A stretch of DNA of 64,000 nt from Punctularia strigosozonata HHB-11173 SS5 (GCF_000264995.1 NW_006767442.1:896852-960851); one strand, 5' to 3'; positions 24,011 to 35,227 are shown, counted from the stretch's first letter. Notes: a model not told the origin generated them from the letters alone. Made by a program: numbers and translations.

Positions 24011-25400
24011 GTCTACGTCAACGTCGTCGTCGAGCCGGACCATGCGCGCGTCCGCCTCCTCGCCCACGTCGAGCGTGAACACCAGCACGTTGTCCTTCGA
24101 AGGGACGAGCTCATCGAGCCTGCCCGGCGTCGGCGGTGGCGTCAACGTGGATGCGCAGGCCTCTTCGTCCACGTCGAGGTCGACGAAGGACGTAGGCAGG
24201 TCGCTCGGCGGACGCGGCAACAAGGCGCAAGGAGGGGCTCGACGTCCGCGCAGTGTCTGCTGTTCGTCACTCTCCGAATACGAGCATGTCGATGACCGCG
24301 GTGCATCTGCTTCGGGCGCAGGAAAGATCTCCCGGGACGCACGGTCCTCCTCCTCTAGGCGAGCGTGGCATCTCCCGGCGCGGGCTGAGAGGCTCCGGAG
24401 TCGCTGGAGCACGGTGCGCGCGCGCTTTCCCCCAGGCCTGAAACCGAGCGCTGAACTCGCTCGGTGGAGTGACGGGCGTGGGGTCGGCGTCGGGGTCCGT
24501 GCGCGAACGGTGTGGCTTGGCTCGGACATCCAACGGACTGTGTGCCACTTGCCACCGTACGTTGTGTGGGGGCAAAGGCAAGTGCGGGTCTGGGAGCCCG
24601 TGCGTGTATGCATGCTCGGGCGGGGGCGGCACGGCCGAGCGCTCGCGATCGAGGTGCGCGCCAATGTACGGGTAGTCGACGCGAACCGTGTCTTCGGGTG
24701 TCGCGGGTTCTTTCTTGGGCCTCTCCTTCGCCTTGGACTTGCTCCGCCGGAAGCGGTCGAGAGATGCCGTGCGGAAGACGGAGACGAGGGACGTTGACGA
24801 AGGCGAGGAGGGCACGGCGAGCGGTGGCGCCGAGGTTGGCGTGGGCGGCAGTGGCTTCTTGACGACAAAGGAGCGGGTATGCAAGGGAGATTGTGCTTGA
24901 GAGTAGTGCGAGGAGGCGGGTGTGGTGAGCGACGTCAGGCTGGCGCAGCTCGCGCTGGGGCTGGGTCCGAACCCGTACGATGTGCGTACTGCGACGAGAG
25001 GCATTTGTTAGATGCGTGCCATGCTCTACGAGATAGCGGACTCACGTGAGTCCGCGTCCGAGGTATCACGGTCGGGATCGTGAACGTGGTGGTACGCATG
25101 AGCGAGAGGCGAGGGCGCAGGGTGGCCGTACGGCGTGCCCACTGCTGTAGGTGGTGGAGACGTCTTGGGAGTCATCGCTGTGACGGGCGTGGGCACATGA
25201 GTGGAGGCAGTTGCGGCGACGAGGCCACTGCGGTGGTCGAATGGCGACCGGGATTAGGTAAAAAGTGCAACGGCACACCTGGATGAAAGTATGAGCGCAT
25301 TGGGTTTACAACGGTAAGAGGAAAACTCAGAACGTACCATGCCCTCAGCATATCAAACATATCCGAAATGCGCACAGTGCTGCGAGGACACGTAGACTGT
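24010..25400 (-). CDS. Proline/serine-rich intron-containing gene inside the transposon (possible captured host gene)
   Basis: A coding run on the minus strand (25004 to about 24350) joins, through an intron with GTGAGT donor at about 25046 and CGCAG acceptor at about 24985, to an upstream exon carrying TPVTAMTPKTSPPPTAVGTP. A first exon near 25380-25350 (ISDMFDMLRAW) is likely but the link is unsure. Landmarks are LRTSYGFGPSPSAS, KKPLPPTPTSAPP, RFRRSKSKAKERPKK, YPYIGAHLDRERS and FSARFQAWGKA. At about 24345 the best frame shifts by one, into an acidic segment (VDLDVDEEACASTLTPPPT, then VFTLDVGEEADARMVRL) that runs into the repeat zone. The shift could be mutation or an assembly error. The protein is typical of disordered fungal host proteins and unlike transposon proteins. 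Function unknown. Confidence 0.5.
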
Positions 25401-25679
25401 AGGGGGGTTGGCATGCCAGGTCGTCCGGGGGTTCATCTTGCAACGGTGGGCACGACCGCTATAGACGCACACCCCATCTCCCGACCCATACTCTCTGAGC
25501 AGGCTCAGAGAGTGGCACGACTCTACCAAGGCCCGTGCCCTTGGCCATGGCGAGAGTGAACCCTGCGTCTACCGTCTTCGCTGGCGCTGGCGGGAGGTGA
25601 GTTGGACGAGGGGCTGTGCAGCTTGACCGCGCGCGTTGCCGCTGCTGTGCAATCAGCACTGGCACGACCCACTGGTAGA

Positions 25680-25882
25680 GTGGGTGAAAATCACCCATTG
25701 ACTTTGGCCGACATTAGTATTTACGGATACAGTGGGTGATTGTATACAATAGACCATACCATGAGTGATCCAAGGCAATCACCCACATCGCCTCAATCAA
25801 CCACATATCGACCAGACCGTGGGTGAATGGTCGATATCCCCCATCATGTGGTTGGTAGCAACCCATTCTGGGGCTCATAGTG
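25680..25882. repeat. Right terminal inverted repeat and subterminal repeats of the element
   Basis: GGGTGAAAATCACCC forms a small hairpin at about 25683. Further GGGTGA/TCACCC and ACCACA motifs lead to the terminal CATAGTG at 25882, followed by CAC. Confidence 0.7.
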
Positions 25883-26106
25883 CACCAGATCATGCGAGAC
25901 GACCCTTCAGACCCGTGTGACGCGTCCGGTTCGATATATATCTCGGTAACCCCAGACGACCGACCGAACATTATAAGGGCAATGCCTACGCACGGATTGA
26001 ACGGCCTCATAATCGTACAGGGGAAGCAGACGCATCGTCTCTTGCAGCGGATACTATATGATATCGTCTCTTCGGCCGGATGGTCGAATCGGCCAGTCAC
26101 ACACAC
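25883..26106 (-). pseudogene. 5' part of the host gene split by the CACTA element
   Basis: Minus-strand frame starting near 26106 and reaching the element at the codons for SEGSSRMIW. Without the insert, the codons continue in phase into WSRDGEE at 16436. The segment contains FGRSSGVTEIYIEPDASHG. The plus strand is also open here (from about 25880 to 26227), so which strand is the true gene is not settled. I prefer minus because its far half has the Cys-pairs and basic tail. Confidence 0.45.
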
Positions 26107-26368
26107 GTCACACCTCCGCGCTCAAAGATTTCGTACTCCGCTCGAGGTGGCCGATTCGTCGTCGCGCCGTCGTACCAAGCTGGAATTTGCGGTCGATTAC
26201 GAAGATGCACGCTACAGTAATGAATAGTATGTGCAGGTAACAATAATGAAAGAAATTCACAATATGATATGAGCCTGTACCGTAGTGATTAAGATTCGAA
26301 CCTCGCAACAAGTACATTTGGATTTGACGACCCCGGGCAATCAGAGAAGGCTCTGTTCGATGTTGTCT

Positions 26369-27000
26369 CTAGAGGTGTTGGATGTGGTGTGGAATTGGGG
26401 CGGGCTCCATGGACGGAGCATCTGGAGAGCTTGAATAGGCCTGCGAAGCGAGGGTTTGAAGCAAGATCTTGGTGGGTCTCGAGATGTGAATCCTTGGGAT
26501 GATTGCCCGGACGGGGCCCTTGTCGTTGACGTGCAGTGCCTGCGCCAGCCCGACGACGTCCTCTCTGGTTCTGTAGGCATTCAGTGGCTGGTTGAAAACC
26601 CTTGACGATGCAGCCTGTACAATACGAGCCTCACGCTCGGCGGCTTCAACAGCTTTTGCATGCTCCTTCTCGCGTGCCTCCCTCTCCTTCTCAGCAGCAA
26701 TTCCTCCTCAAAATGAGCCTTAAGCTCTTGGGCGACAACAATCCGGCCCTTGATCTTGGTAGAGCCACGTACCCGCTTCTCGTTTGCATTCGCGAGCCGA
26801 ACCTTTTCCTCCTCGAGTGCAAGGCGAGAAAAAACCTAGTCCCTTCCTTGTCAGCATCTTTTCCACAGGAAGCAGATGTACGTACGCCAACTGCGATAGC
26901 AGCCGCTCTTGCACTCTTGTATTTGCCGCTCAGCACTCCGTCTTTTGCTTCTTTGAGCTTGCTTTCATACAGATCATCTGTTTTGCTTTGATGCTGTCAT
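26369..27000 (-). pseudogene. Pogo/Fot-like DNA-transposase remnant lacking its catalytic core
   Basis: An N-terminal segment (about 26985-26890) contains LSGKYKSARAAAIAVGV, like the psq-type helix-turn-helix of fungal pogo transposases. The C-terminal segment (about 26800-26369) has EKRVRGSTKIKGRIV and, after a one-base frame change near 26700, a Lys/Glu/Ala-rich helix and a SAP-like stretch (REDVVGLAQALHVNDKG). The DDE domain that should lie between is absent. I infer an internally deleted, decayed plain DNA transposon. Confidence 0.5.
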
Positions 27001-27258
27001 CCAAGTTGGGTACCGTTTGCTTTGCTACGTCGTTGGTAACGGTCTGCACCCATCGACGGAGCAATAATAACACCGGATCGATTAAAGACGTGTCTACCTT
27101 TGCATTTGTGCCCGACGCGTCGCTCGCGACGCGTTGAGTATTAAAACTCCGCCCGGCTGTCATCCGGCATTGTCGGCACCTCATCACGCAGCGTTACTTG
27201 GACAGTGTCGTCCACCGCACTGTCGAGCAATGTAACTCATGATATTATTCCTGGGATA

Positions 27259-28052
27259 TCACTGAGAGTACACTACATGAACACAGTCAGAGTATAGGGC
27301 CAAAAAACGCAGCGGAGCACGACATATAGCAGGGTGGCCGATTCGACGATGTGGCCGAAGTGATGATCTCATATAGTATGCCAGTGTTAGGTCAAGTGCT
27401 TTCTGACAGATGAAGAGCACGATATGTCGGCGGATTGGCGTTACAAAATTCGCTGCTGGAGACTGGGATTTCGGTACCTCCACAGAGGTCCACTCCCAGA
27501 TCCAGTTGAACGGGACATTATTAGGCGTTATAACATACATGTCCAGCACGTTCCGGGCCTTTTCTCGCATTTCGACGAGCGATTGGTTGTCCACGATCAG
27601 AATCTGGGCGGCGGGGTCTTCGTGCATCGCCTGGAGCATCTCAGCTTTCTGGCCCAAGGTGGCGGACGGATCGCAGTAGTCCATAATGCGTCTATCCGGG
27701 TTCTTGTCTGGCGAGATTTGCGCGACAAGGCATGCAGATATTGCAAGATCTCGCGACCTTGTGTCCAGATGAATGCGAAGATTATTGCCTTTCTATCGTC
27801 GGATAGGATGGGATCCAGTTCGGTATACGGGGTGTGACCTCGAACAGTGCCTAGGCAAGGTTGTACAACCAGCACGTAGCGCATGCTGATCGAATTGAAG
27901 GAGTCGTGAACCAAGAGAGCTTGACCGAGGGCGGCTGACCAGTACCGCGGCAACACGGCGGGCCGGTGTCCCGAGCTCTCGAATCTTTGACGATGACTAT
28001 GATCGCGAACGCTGCTCACATTACCTTCGACCAGTATCTTGAACCTGCACAT
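27259..28052 (-). pseudogene. Unknown fungal gene with an apparent one-base frameshift
   Basis: Two overlapping minus-strand frames seem to be halves of one protein. The upstream half (28052 to about 27660) carries KILVEGNVSSVRD, then LPRYWSAALGQALLVHDSF, MRYVLVVQPCLGTVRGHTPY and ILSDDRKAIIFAFIWTQGRE. The downstream half (27684-27259) carries KAEMLQAMHEDPAAQILIVD and EMREKARNVLDMYVI. The switch lies in the overlap near 27660. I do not know the family. The cause may be a real mutation, an assembly error or an unrecognised splice. Its first ATG is only 8 bp from the oppositely oriented kinase ATG, so the real start may be further in. Confidence 0.45.
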
Positions 28053-28060
28053 CTCCCATC

Positions 28061-29240
28061 ATGGAATTTCCGGCGGCAGAGTATATGGCTGAACATGTCA
28101 TCGAACAACTAGCCGCTCACCGAGAACGACACGGCACTTCGCCACGACCTCTGCTCGTTGGCCTCCAAGGCCCTCAAGGCAGCGGCAAGACGTTTCTCAG
28201 CGGCAAACTGCGCGATGCTCTCTCAGCGGCTCCACGCAATCTTGCGGTTGCGGTTTTGTCCGTCGACGATCTTTACCTTCCGCATGCCGACCTCGTCGCT
28301 CTCGCCCGCGCTCATCCCGACAACGCGCTTCTCCGGGGGCGTGGGCAGCCCGGTACGCACGACGTTACGCTGGGCACGAAGATCCTCCATGAGTTGCGCG
28401 ACATCAACCTGCCGGGCGCCAAGCCTGTCGTGCTGCCGATCTTCGATAAGAGCTTGCACGGTGGTGAAGGCGATCGACTGGCAGAAGGAGCGATAGTTCA
28501 TCCCCCTTTAGACGTGGTCATCCTGGAGGGGTGGTTCATCGGGTTCTGTCCAATCACCGACGAGGAAATACTGAAGAGGTACAATCTGCCTGTGACTGGC
28601 CTAGCGGAGAATTTCCTGGCATCGAGATCATACCGGATCGAGCATATCCGCGACATCAACGAGAGACTTCGTCCGTACGTCGCTTGGTGGTCGTTGCTGG
28701 ACATCTTTATTCAGGTGAGGTCGTCGATTTTCGCGTTGTTAGTCTCGGACTATCCTTAGTTTCGCTTCGCGCTCCAACAACCTTGCGCCGAACGATACTT
28801 GCCTCGCTTCCTGCTATCCTCATGGCCACGTCCTGACGGGGCCCCGGCCACCAGATATCTCCCTTACCGTCGACGCCATACACTCATATATACAAATGGC
28901 GATTGCAACAAGAGCATGCGATGAAGTCCCGCAACGGTGGCAAAGGCATGTCTGACGAACAAATCGAAGCGTGAGTTTCCACAAGCGTTCCCTCACGACA
29001 CGGCCTCGTATAGCGCAGCACGACCTTCTCCTTGTTTCATCACACCGTTGCTGCAGAGAGTCTAACGCCCCGTCCAGATTCGTCGACCGTTACATTCCCG
29101 GCTACGTCTTCTTCTCCGACGGCGTAACGAACGGCATGCTGCTCCCAGACGGCTCTCGACAGCCGCCTCCGTGGAAGGGCCGGGGCTTGCGCATCACGAT
29201 CGGTGAGACGAGGGAACTCGTGAATGTGGAGAAGTTTTAG
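28061..29240 (+). CDS. P-loop kinase, probable D-glycerate 3-kinase (yeast YGR205W type)
   Basis: Exons 28061-28714, 28855-28970 and 29078-29240 sum to 933 nt and 310 residues. Walker A GPQGSGKT is at residues 37-44, followed by LSVDDLYLPH, PIFDKSLHGGEGDR and ILEGWFIGF. Later come IYKWRLQQEHAMK, and the signature tail FVDRYIPGYVFF. These landmarks match the glycerate kinase / uridine-kinase-like group, which phosphorylates glycerate with ATP in the cytosol or mitochondrion; substrate specificity is inferred from family. The first intron is 140 bp, long for this region; the acceptor CCAG at 28854 is the one that restores the YKWRLQQEH block. No targeting sequence is evident. Confidence 0.85.
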
Positions 29241-32200
29241 CGCCTCGTGGCATCCTCCGAACGAAGTGGGCACAGTATAAAGATAATGTGAGAGGCGAGC
29301 CAGCGGGCATCCGTCCTTGCGAGGTGTTATTCAGCCTTATGGTTGGGTTCTTATCACGTTTATAGGTATCGCGCGCGGACATCGTGGGCGGCGACCTCCT
29401 GCGTTGACCCGATGGCTGAAATCGTTCTCTCAACGCCAGGTCATGTATATGCGTGAATTCAACATGCTACATATAGCGGTAACCTGGCCAATGCATGACA
29501 AGACCGCTAGTCGCGGCTCAACGGCGTGAATATGACCACCTTTGCTACTGACTCGGATCTTTTGAATTGGTATGCTAGCTGCGCGTTGGTGATCGAAGGC
29601 TTGGAACCGTGTTGCACCGGGCAATGGCAAGTAAAAAACGGGTAGTTGTGCGGGCGCCAGGTCCAGAGAGCGGTACAGTCTGGGGTGAAAGGAAGCATCT
29701 TCAGAGCGTTATCGGCATTCCATGGCTTCTTGGCGCACATTGACGCGATCCAGGTCGTTCGTTCCGTCTCTGCGCCTCCAGGGTGGTCACGAACAAGTCG
29801 ATAACGAGGACGTTGATGGACAGCCATTGATTCTAAGCTCAGGAAGCCGCCTTCGATGAGAGGCCTGGGACGTAAGCCGTTGACAGCGTTGAACGGATAT
29901 GAGAGTTTATCGAACTACACTTGTTGAGTCGTTCCCATGGATCGCACAGGAACGCGGACAATGACCGCGGGCTCACAGCATATAGAACCGGAACTCGCCT
30001 TGTATAGCTAGCTATAGATCAAGCTCTCGCAAGGCGATATTCTAGATGAACTCGGCCTGAGAGCTGTCGCGTTACGGTTGAGATCCAGTGCTGAAGACGC
30101 CAGTCTGTGTAGCTTGTTCGACCTTGTAGATAGGGGTGGACAATGGTGTACCATCGCTTGCTCTGCCAGTACGAGAACGCAGTGCTCAGGGAAGCGGTAG
30201 GCCCCGGTTATGGGATGGTCCAGCAGGCAGCTGAACCTTCTTCGGCCGCCACCCAAATGCCTCCAACGATCGAGTCAACGCCAGTTTCGGTGAGCGCCGA
30301 GCGAAGAAGGCGGCTTCCCCGCAGCTTGCTGTCAGGCCACGAGGCGGACGAGCGCTGAAAGAGGCGATAAGGTACGATGCGAAACCTTCTGCTCTTCTGA
30401 CGGGCACGAATGGTAACACACGGACAAAGGAATGTTATCTCTGCCGTACTCGTGCATGCATCTCATCAGACTTGATAGCATGTCTCAGCCCGAGTGATGC
30501 TGCGTGATCATCATGAACGAGCAACAACTCGCTAATCCGTACCGGTGCGGAACGTCACATCGTTGATATCAGGTCTACAGAACAATGATAGAGGCGCTGA
30601 TCAGCAATGGCCGTATTCGTATAGCTGGAGCCTGGTGAGAGGCGCCCCAATTTGATGAGAATGAACATAATGCTGTCGCCGACAGGAATTCGGCACAAGT
30701 ATAAGGCAGGAAAAGTAGGACATGGATCGGGACGAATCTGCGAACAACCAGAACTGATATTCGGGTAGCTTCGACGAGCTCTGGGTGAGCAAATTGCAGG
30801 CCCGAATGAGCCGGAGGTGTGGATGCTGTATATGGAGAATGTGAAGGTTTGACCAAGCAACACGAGATGTCAATGAACGAGATCTGAGATACTGTACGTG
30901 GAATACCTCAGGCTTTGCTCAGGCTAGTCAACCGGGCCATGCTCCGTATGCCGCCCCCATGCCTCTTGATGACGCCGATCATATGAGGAGCGGTCGTCAG
31001 ACCAGGGCGCGGTGTCGCAGTCGTGATCGGTGTCTTGGAACAGGGGGTAATAATAATGTGTCTGCGCAGGTTGTCAATAAACCAGAAGGTAGAAGACGGC
31101 GGACCCTCCGAACGTCCGTTTGCATCCATTCCGATGGTGGGATCCGGCGCTACCGATGTGAAACCAGGTTGTTGCTGCCGGTTGCAACCTGCTCGGCTCG
31201 CGTAGCCTGCCCGAATGCTGTACCACGGCGGGGTAACGGCACCGCGATCGCGAGCCCCAGGGTAAGACATATGTGCGACCGAAGAGGGCCGAGCCGTACC
31301 TCTGTAGCAGATCTTCAAACGTCTCGTTCACGACGTCACTCTAGAGTTTCCGGAGGGAGGTGCGTCATCGGTCTGGTAGTTGATCCAGCTGCAGATGGTA
31401 TCGGTATCGGGCCCATATTGGCCACGGATACACCTTGCTCATCGTTAGGCGAACATCGTTCTGGAGATGAGAATACGCCGCGGTAAGGCCGGATGTCGAC
31501 AAGCAAGTAATGCGTCTGTATACGTTATGCGATCTCAGTCGCCGAATTTTGGTGGCTGAGAGCTAGCACTGCACCACCATCAATTCGACCCACAATAATC
31601 GTGACGCCGTCACTGCGGTTGCAGTGATAGAGAGTGAAGCAATGAGTCGTCGACGCTCCGGTGGCGATTCGAGAGCAGCGGATTCAGTATCCAGCTGGAT
31701 GTCATGCTCCGGTAGACGTTGTACGAGGGGCGATGCCCGGAGATATCTTGGGAGCAAGGAAACCAGCTGGTGGTGGTCGCGTCGTGACGTCAACGAACAA
31801 ATATCAGTTCGCAGCGCCGAAAGCAGTCCCCTGCGGCTACAACCTCTCAGGCGCTGACGTATGTGGACAATCGGTCCGCGTACACGGCAGCTAGCGACTA
31901 CCACGACGGTAGTCAAAAATCACATCGGCTTGGATCAGCGAACGTTCCTCCGAAACTCTCTCGCTCACGCTCTCGATATGCGCGTGGAGCAGGAGAAAGG
32001 GGCTCGAGACCGAGCCGACGCGCATACTTAGCTCTCGTAGCATGCGTTAGGCGGTTCTAGTAGCTCCCGCGCGGGAACTACTGTAGATCTCTCCTCTGCC
32101 GAACGGACAAGATACAGTTGCTCCACTTATGCTGTTAGACGGGCGTCCGGGCGGGACCTCAACAACGTTCGAGAGGCTCCTGGTATTGGCGTGTGGTGCG

Positions 32201-35200
32201 CATGCATAGGCCGCGAGAAGCGGGATGATTGGAGCAGATTTCATGCCGGATGCGATGCAGATGAAACTCAACTTCAACCGTAGCAGCAGCAGCAGCAAAT
32301 GGGTCGACAAGCACGTAGATGCATATGGATGATCGCAGACGGCGAATGCATTGCCTAGGGAGAAAGGTGCGTTGACATTTGCACATTGACGATCTCGATT
32401 CATAGGCCTCGAACGCGACTCGAGCGATGATGGTGGACCATCGGCGCATCTTGGCGCGCGCCCGACGGTGGCTCCGAGACGTCCCAGAATACAGAACGAA
32501 AGGGCGTTCGATCTGTTGAGCGGACGTCGCCCTTGATCGAATTTTGCCTGGAGGAGGTGCAATTCACACCTTGATTCGACCTGGGAAACCTCGGACAGAT
32601 GTTGCGTGTGCATCGGGCCAAAACGAGCTCTCGCGTGCGAGCGAAGTGCAAATGCACAAAGGCCTATACGCGAGTCCCAACACGCTTTGTAAGAAGATCT
32701 CGATTCTGTCGAGGATGAAAGGGGGTATACAAAGGGAATAGACGACTGCGCATCGGTTGGACGAGCAACCGAGCGCCGGACGGAACAACAAGAAAAGACG
32801 TTGCCCTCGATATGCGCAGTAATCGGCTCGAGCGCATTGCCAGCGCAGGGTGACAGTAGTTTGACAGTTCCACCGTTCGACGGAGTCTAAGGCGATGCAG
32901 TGTAAGTCCGCACCAAAGATTGAGCACAATGGGGAGATAGATGGTGTGTATGAGTTGTATTCTTCGGCTATGTAGAAGAGCCGCTCGCCACAGATCGAGT
33001 TACGCGCAGAAAGATTGAATTCCAGGTACTGACTCTTGGAGTGTAAGTAGGAACGAACGAAAACATGACTACAACGTCCGTGCAGAGCGCGTTCCGGAAA
33101 ATTTCGGCTTGGGGGATGGCATTATTGGAAAGCGGATTTCGGCAGACGTCACATGGGGACACGAAACTCTATCTGAAAAACTGTGAAGTGAAAGCCTCCC
33201 CGGATCTCGGAACCTAACGCAATTGACGATATCGGTACGTCCCGATATGGCGCGCTCGGGTTGGGCAGGGGGTATACAGTAACCAGAGTAGTCTGTTTGG
33301 GATCTTCGCGTCAATCTCCACTAGAACCCAACAGTCGAGCGTGGCTCGCGATCCTCGCGCAAGGAAAAGAGAGGTCGAATAGCAAAACGGTCGCGTCGCT
33401 CCTCCCCAAGATCAAGACTTCGAGTCCTATGTTTGAAGTGGGGGCTTACTGGACGGGCCGAAGATGGGCCCCTCCGCCCCGCCCCTCTCTGGACTCTGGA
33501 GCTTGCGGGTACTTAGGGAAGGTCCGAGACGACATTGTCCGATCGGTAGGAAGTCGTATGTCCCGTCCCAAGGCATATGCGGCTTGACACTGCCTCGAAG
33601 TGGCCACCTGCGGGCGGAACAACGCCCGTTTATGGGCGGAAGAGGTAGCCCCGTGAGCCGCCGCGGCGCGCAGAGAGACAGGATCCCCTCGACAAGACGG
33701 GGCATGTACTGAGAACGCATGCGTAGCAGCCAAACGCGGCTGCCGGATGGATTGCGCTCGCCTGTGCAAGGCGCACACCCGTGGAGGCCATGGAGAAGAA
33801 GTCTGCGCGAACGCGAGAGGCAAAAACGTACAATAAAATGAGCAAAGCACGAGTCAGTAACCGGATGTAATGGGATATGTAAGGGAAGAAAAGAAGAAAA
33901 AAAGAACGGTCGCGCCGCGCGGCCAGCCCTCCGGCCGATTCTCGCCGGCACCGCCCCGGGAAGAGAGTTGGAGCAGGCTTTGCATTGCGCGCGTGGACAT
34001 GATTTTCTGGTCACAAAGGAGCCGCTGCCACATGGAGAGGTGACGCCGGAGGAAGGAGGGTCATCGCGGAAGACAAACAAAGCGGAACTGCAGAACAAGG
34101 ACGTGTTAACTTAGTACACTGCTAACGTCTTGTCATAGCAGCCGACGCCTCCATAATCGTCAGTTGATGTCTTGGACCAATCGGTGCGGTTGGGGCATGG
34201 TCATGGAGTCGGTCGGGCGGTGCTGCATTCTTACGCCTTTCGTGCGGGACCTGCGCCTGCCCCCCTTTGTCTCGTACGAGACCACGTCTATGGCAGATCG
34301 CCCTTGGCACATGAAAGAGGGCTTCGCAAGGCTTCACATTCGTCGAAGCACCTAAGCCCCGATAGGTGTTTGATGGACAGGCGCATCATCGTTCGCGAAC
34401 CGACGACGTCCGGTTGCCTGATGCATGCTGCACTGAAATCACTGAAAAGTGCTGAGACGGCGGAGGTGGCTGGCATCAGTATCACATTACTGCACGACGG
34501 TCTCGTAAACGACCAGCACTACTATAATATCCGCGCAGGGCAAAGCAGGGGCAACCGACGGACTGCATCAGGGCCTCGGAGGAGAGGAGGCGGTGAAGCA
34601 AAGCTGCGAGTGATACCAAAAGAGGCAAGGTCCCCGGCGTCCGCGCACGCTGGGGTTTTTGTCACAGCACGACGGTCAGACACGGCCGGATGGTTGGAGA
34701 GCCGACGTTATGCTCCGTGCGGTGCGTCTGCGCCAGGAGCGCAGGAGGATCGCCACAGGTAACGCCTTGCGCTGCGGAGGAGTTGGTTTTGTGTCGCTGA
34801 CAAGGCGATGGGCCACTGGGGACGTTGTGGAGAGAGGCGTGCGGTAATTGTGCAGCAGGGATATAAATGCTGTCTTGGATCTGGCTGTTCCGTTCGCCGT
34901 CGTTGTCTCTCGCTCCCTTCGCTCCCGCCCACCGCCTCCGCCAGCGCGCGCTGCTGTTGTGATATCGGCACGGTCGGGGCCATCGGCTTTTCGCTGCCTC
35001 GTGGCTTCCCACGGTGAGTGCTGGTCTGGTGTTACTTTCCTTTTCGGGGAGGTGTGATCGGGAGTGGGGCCGGCGTTCAATGGGACTTCCCATTCTGATC
35101 AGCTCGCTTATATGAGTGACTGATGGGTCGGCCTCACGGCCGGTTATATTCGCTAGGGTTCCACACCCACCCCTCTTCTTCCAAAACGTGCAGGCCCACC

Positions 35201-35220
35201 CCATGAGGGCAGAGCAGAAG
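29241..35220. other. Six-kilobase stretch without a recognisable gene
   Basis: Only short overlapping frames occur on both strands. Some minus-strand ones near 30560-30870 are hydrophobic (HVLLFLPYTCAEFLSATALC) and could be membrane-protein exons, but I could not splice them into a family. A near-perfect palindrome lies at 32059-32082. A TATA-like GATATAAATG at about 34858, followed by a pyrimidine-rich stretch and GTGAGT at 35012, might mark a non-coding first exon for the cyclin gene. I cannot tell decayed genes from intron-rich small ones here. Confidence 0.4.
32059..32082. repeat. 24-bp near-perfect palindrome
   Basis: AGTAGCTCCCGCGCGGGAAC followed by TACT pairs with itself in 11 of 12 positions with no loop. 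It could be a dimeric protein-binding site or a cruciform; nothing nearby decides. Confidence 0.7.
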
Positions 35221-35227
35221 TTCTAAC

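Larger units (their letters stand above)
16437..25882 (+). mobile_element. Complete CACTA-type DNA transposon of the Plavaka group, 9,446 bp
   Basis: The left end reads CACTGTGCTACTCGGAATGG and the right end, reverse-complemented, CACTATGAGCCCCAGAATGG. The two match imperfectly over roughly 40 bases (shared CACT-TG, GAATGGGT, AACCACA). A 3-bp CAC flanks both sides (16434-16436 and 25883-25885), the target duplication size expected for CACTA elements. Both terminal 200 bp are dense in GGGTGA/TCACCC and ACCACA motifs, like the subterminal repeats that CACTA transposases bind. Inside are a transposase gene (plus), a small basic protein gene (minus), two minisatellite zones, an assembly gap and a proline-rich gene (minus). 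The long frame of the transposase and short target duplication suggest fairly recent insertion. Orientation is set by the transposase. Confidence 0.85.

Noticed and set aside
23054-24868. A very long minus-strand frame of about 600 codons crossing the N-gap
   Set aside because: About 230 codons are undetermined bases and the rest outside the 24.0-24.35 kb part is GC-rich repeat; it is an artefact of the gap.
26240-26340. A tRNA-like GGTTCGAATCTT on the minus strand
   Set aside because: The T-stem does not pair and no matching anticodon, D-arm or acceptor stem is present.
33427-34098. A 223-codon minus-strand frame in the gene desert
   Set aside because: Composition is Arg/Pro/Ser-rich without structure or motif; it looks like a chance frame in GC-rich DNA.
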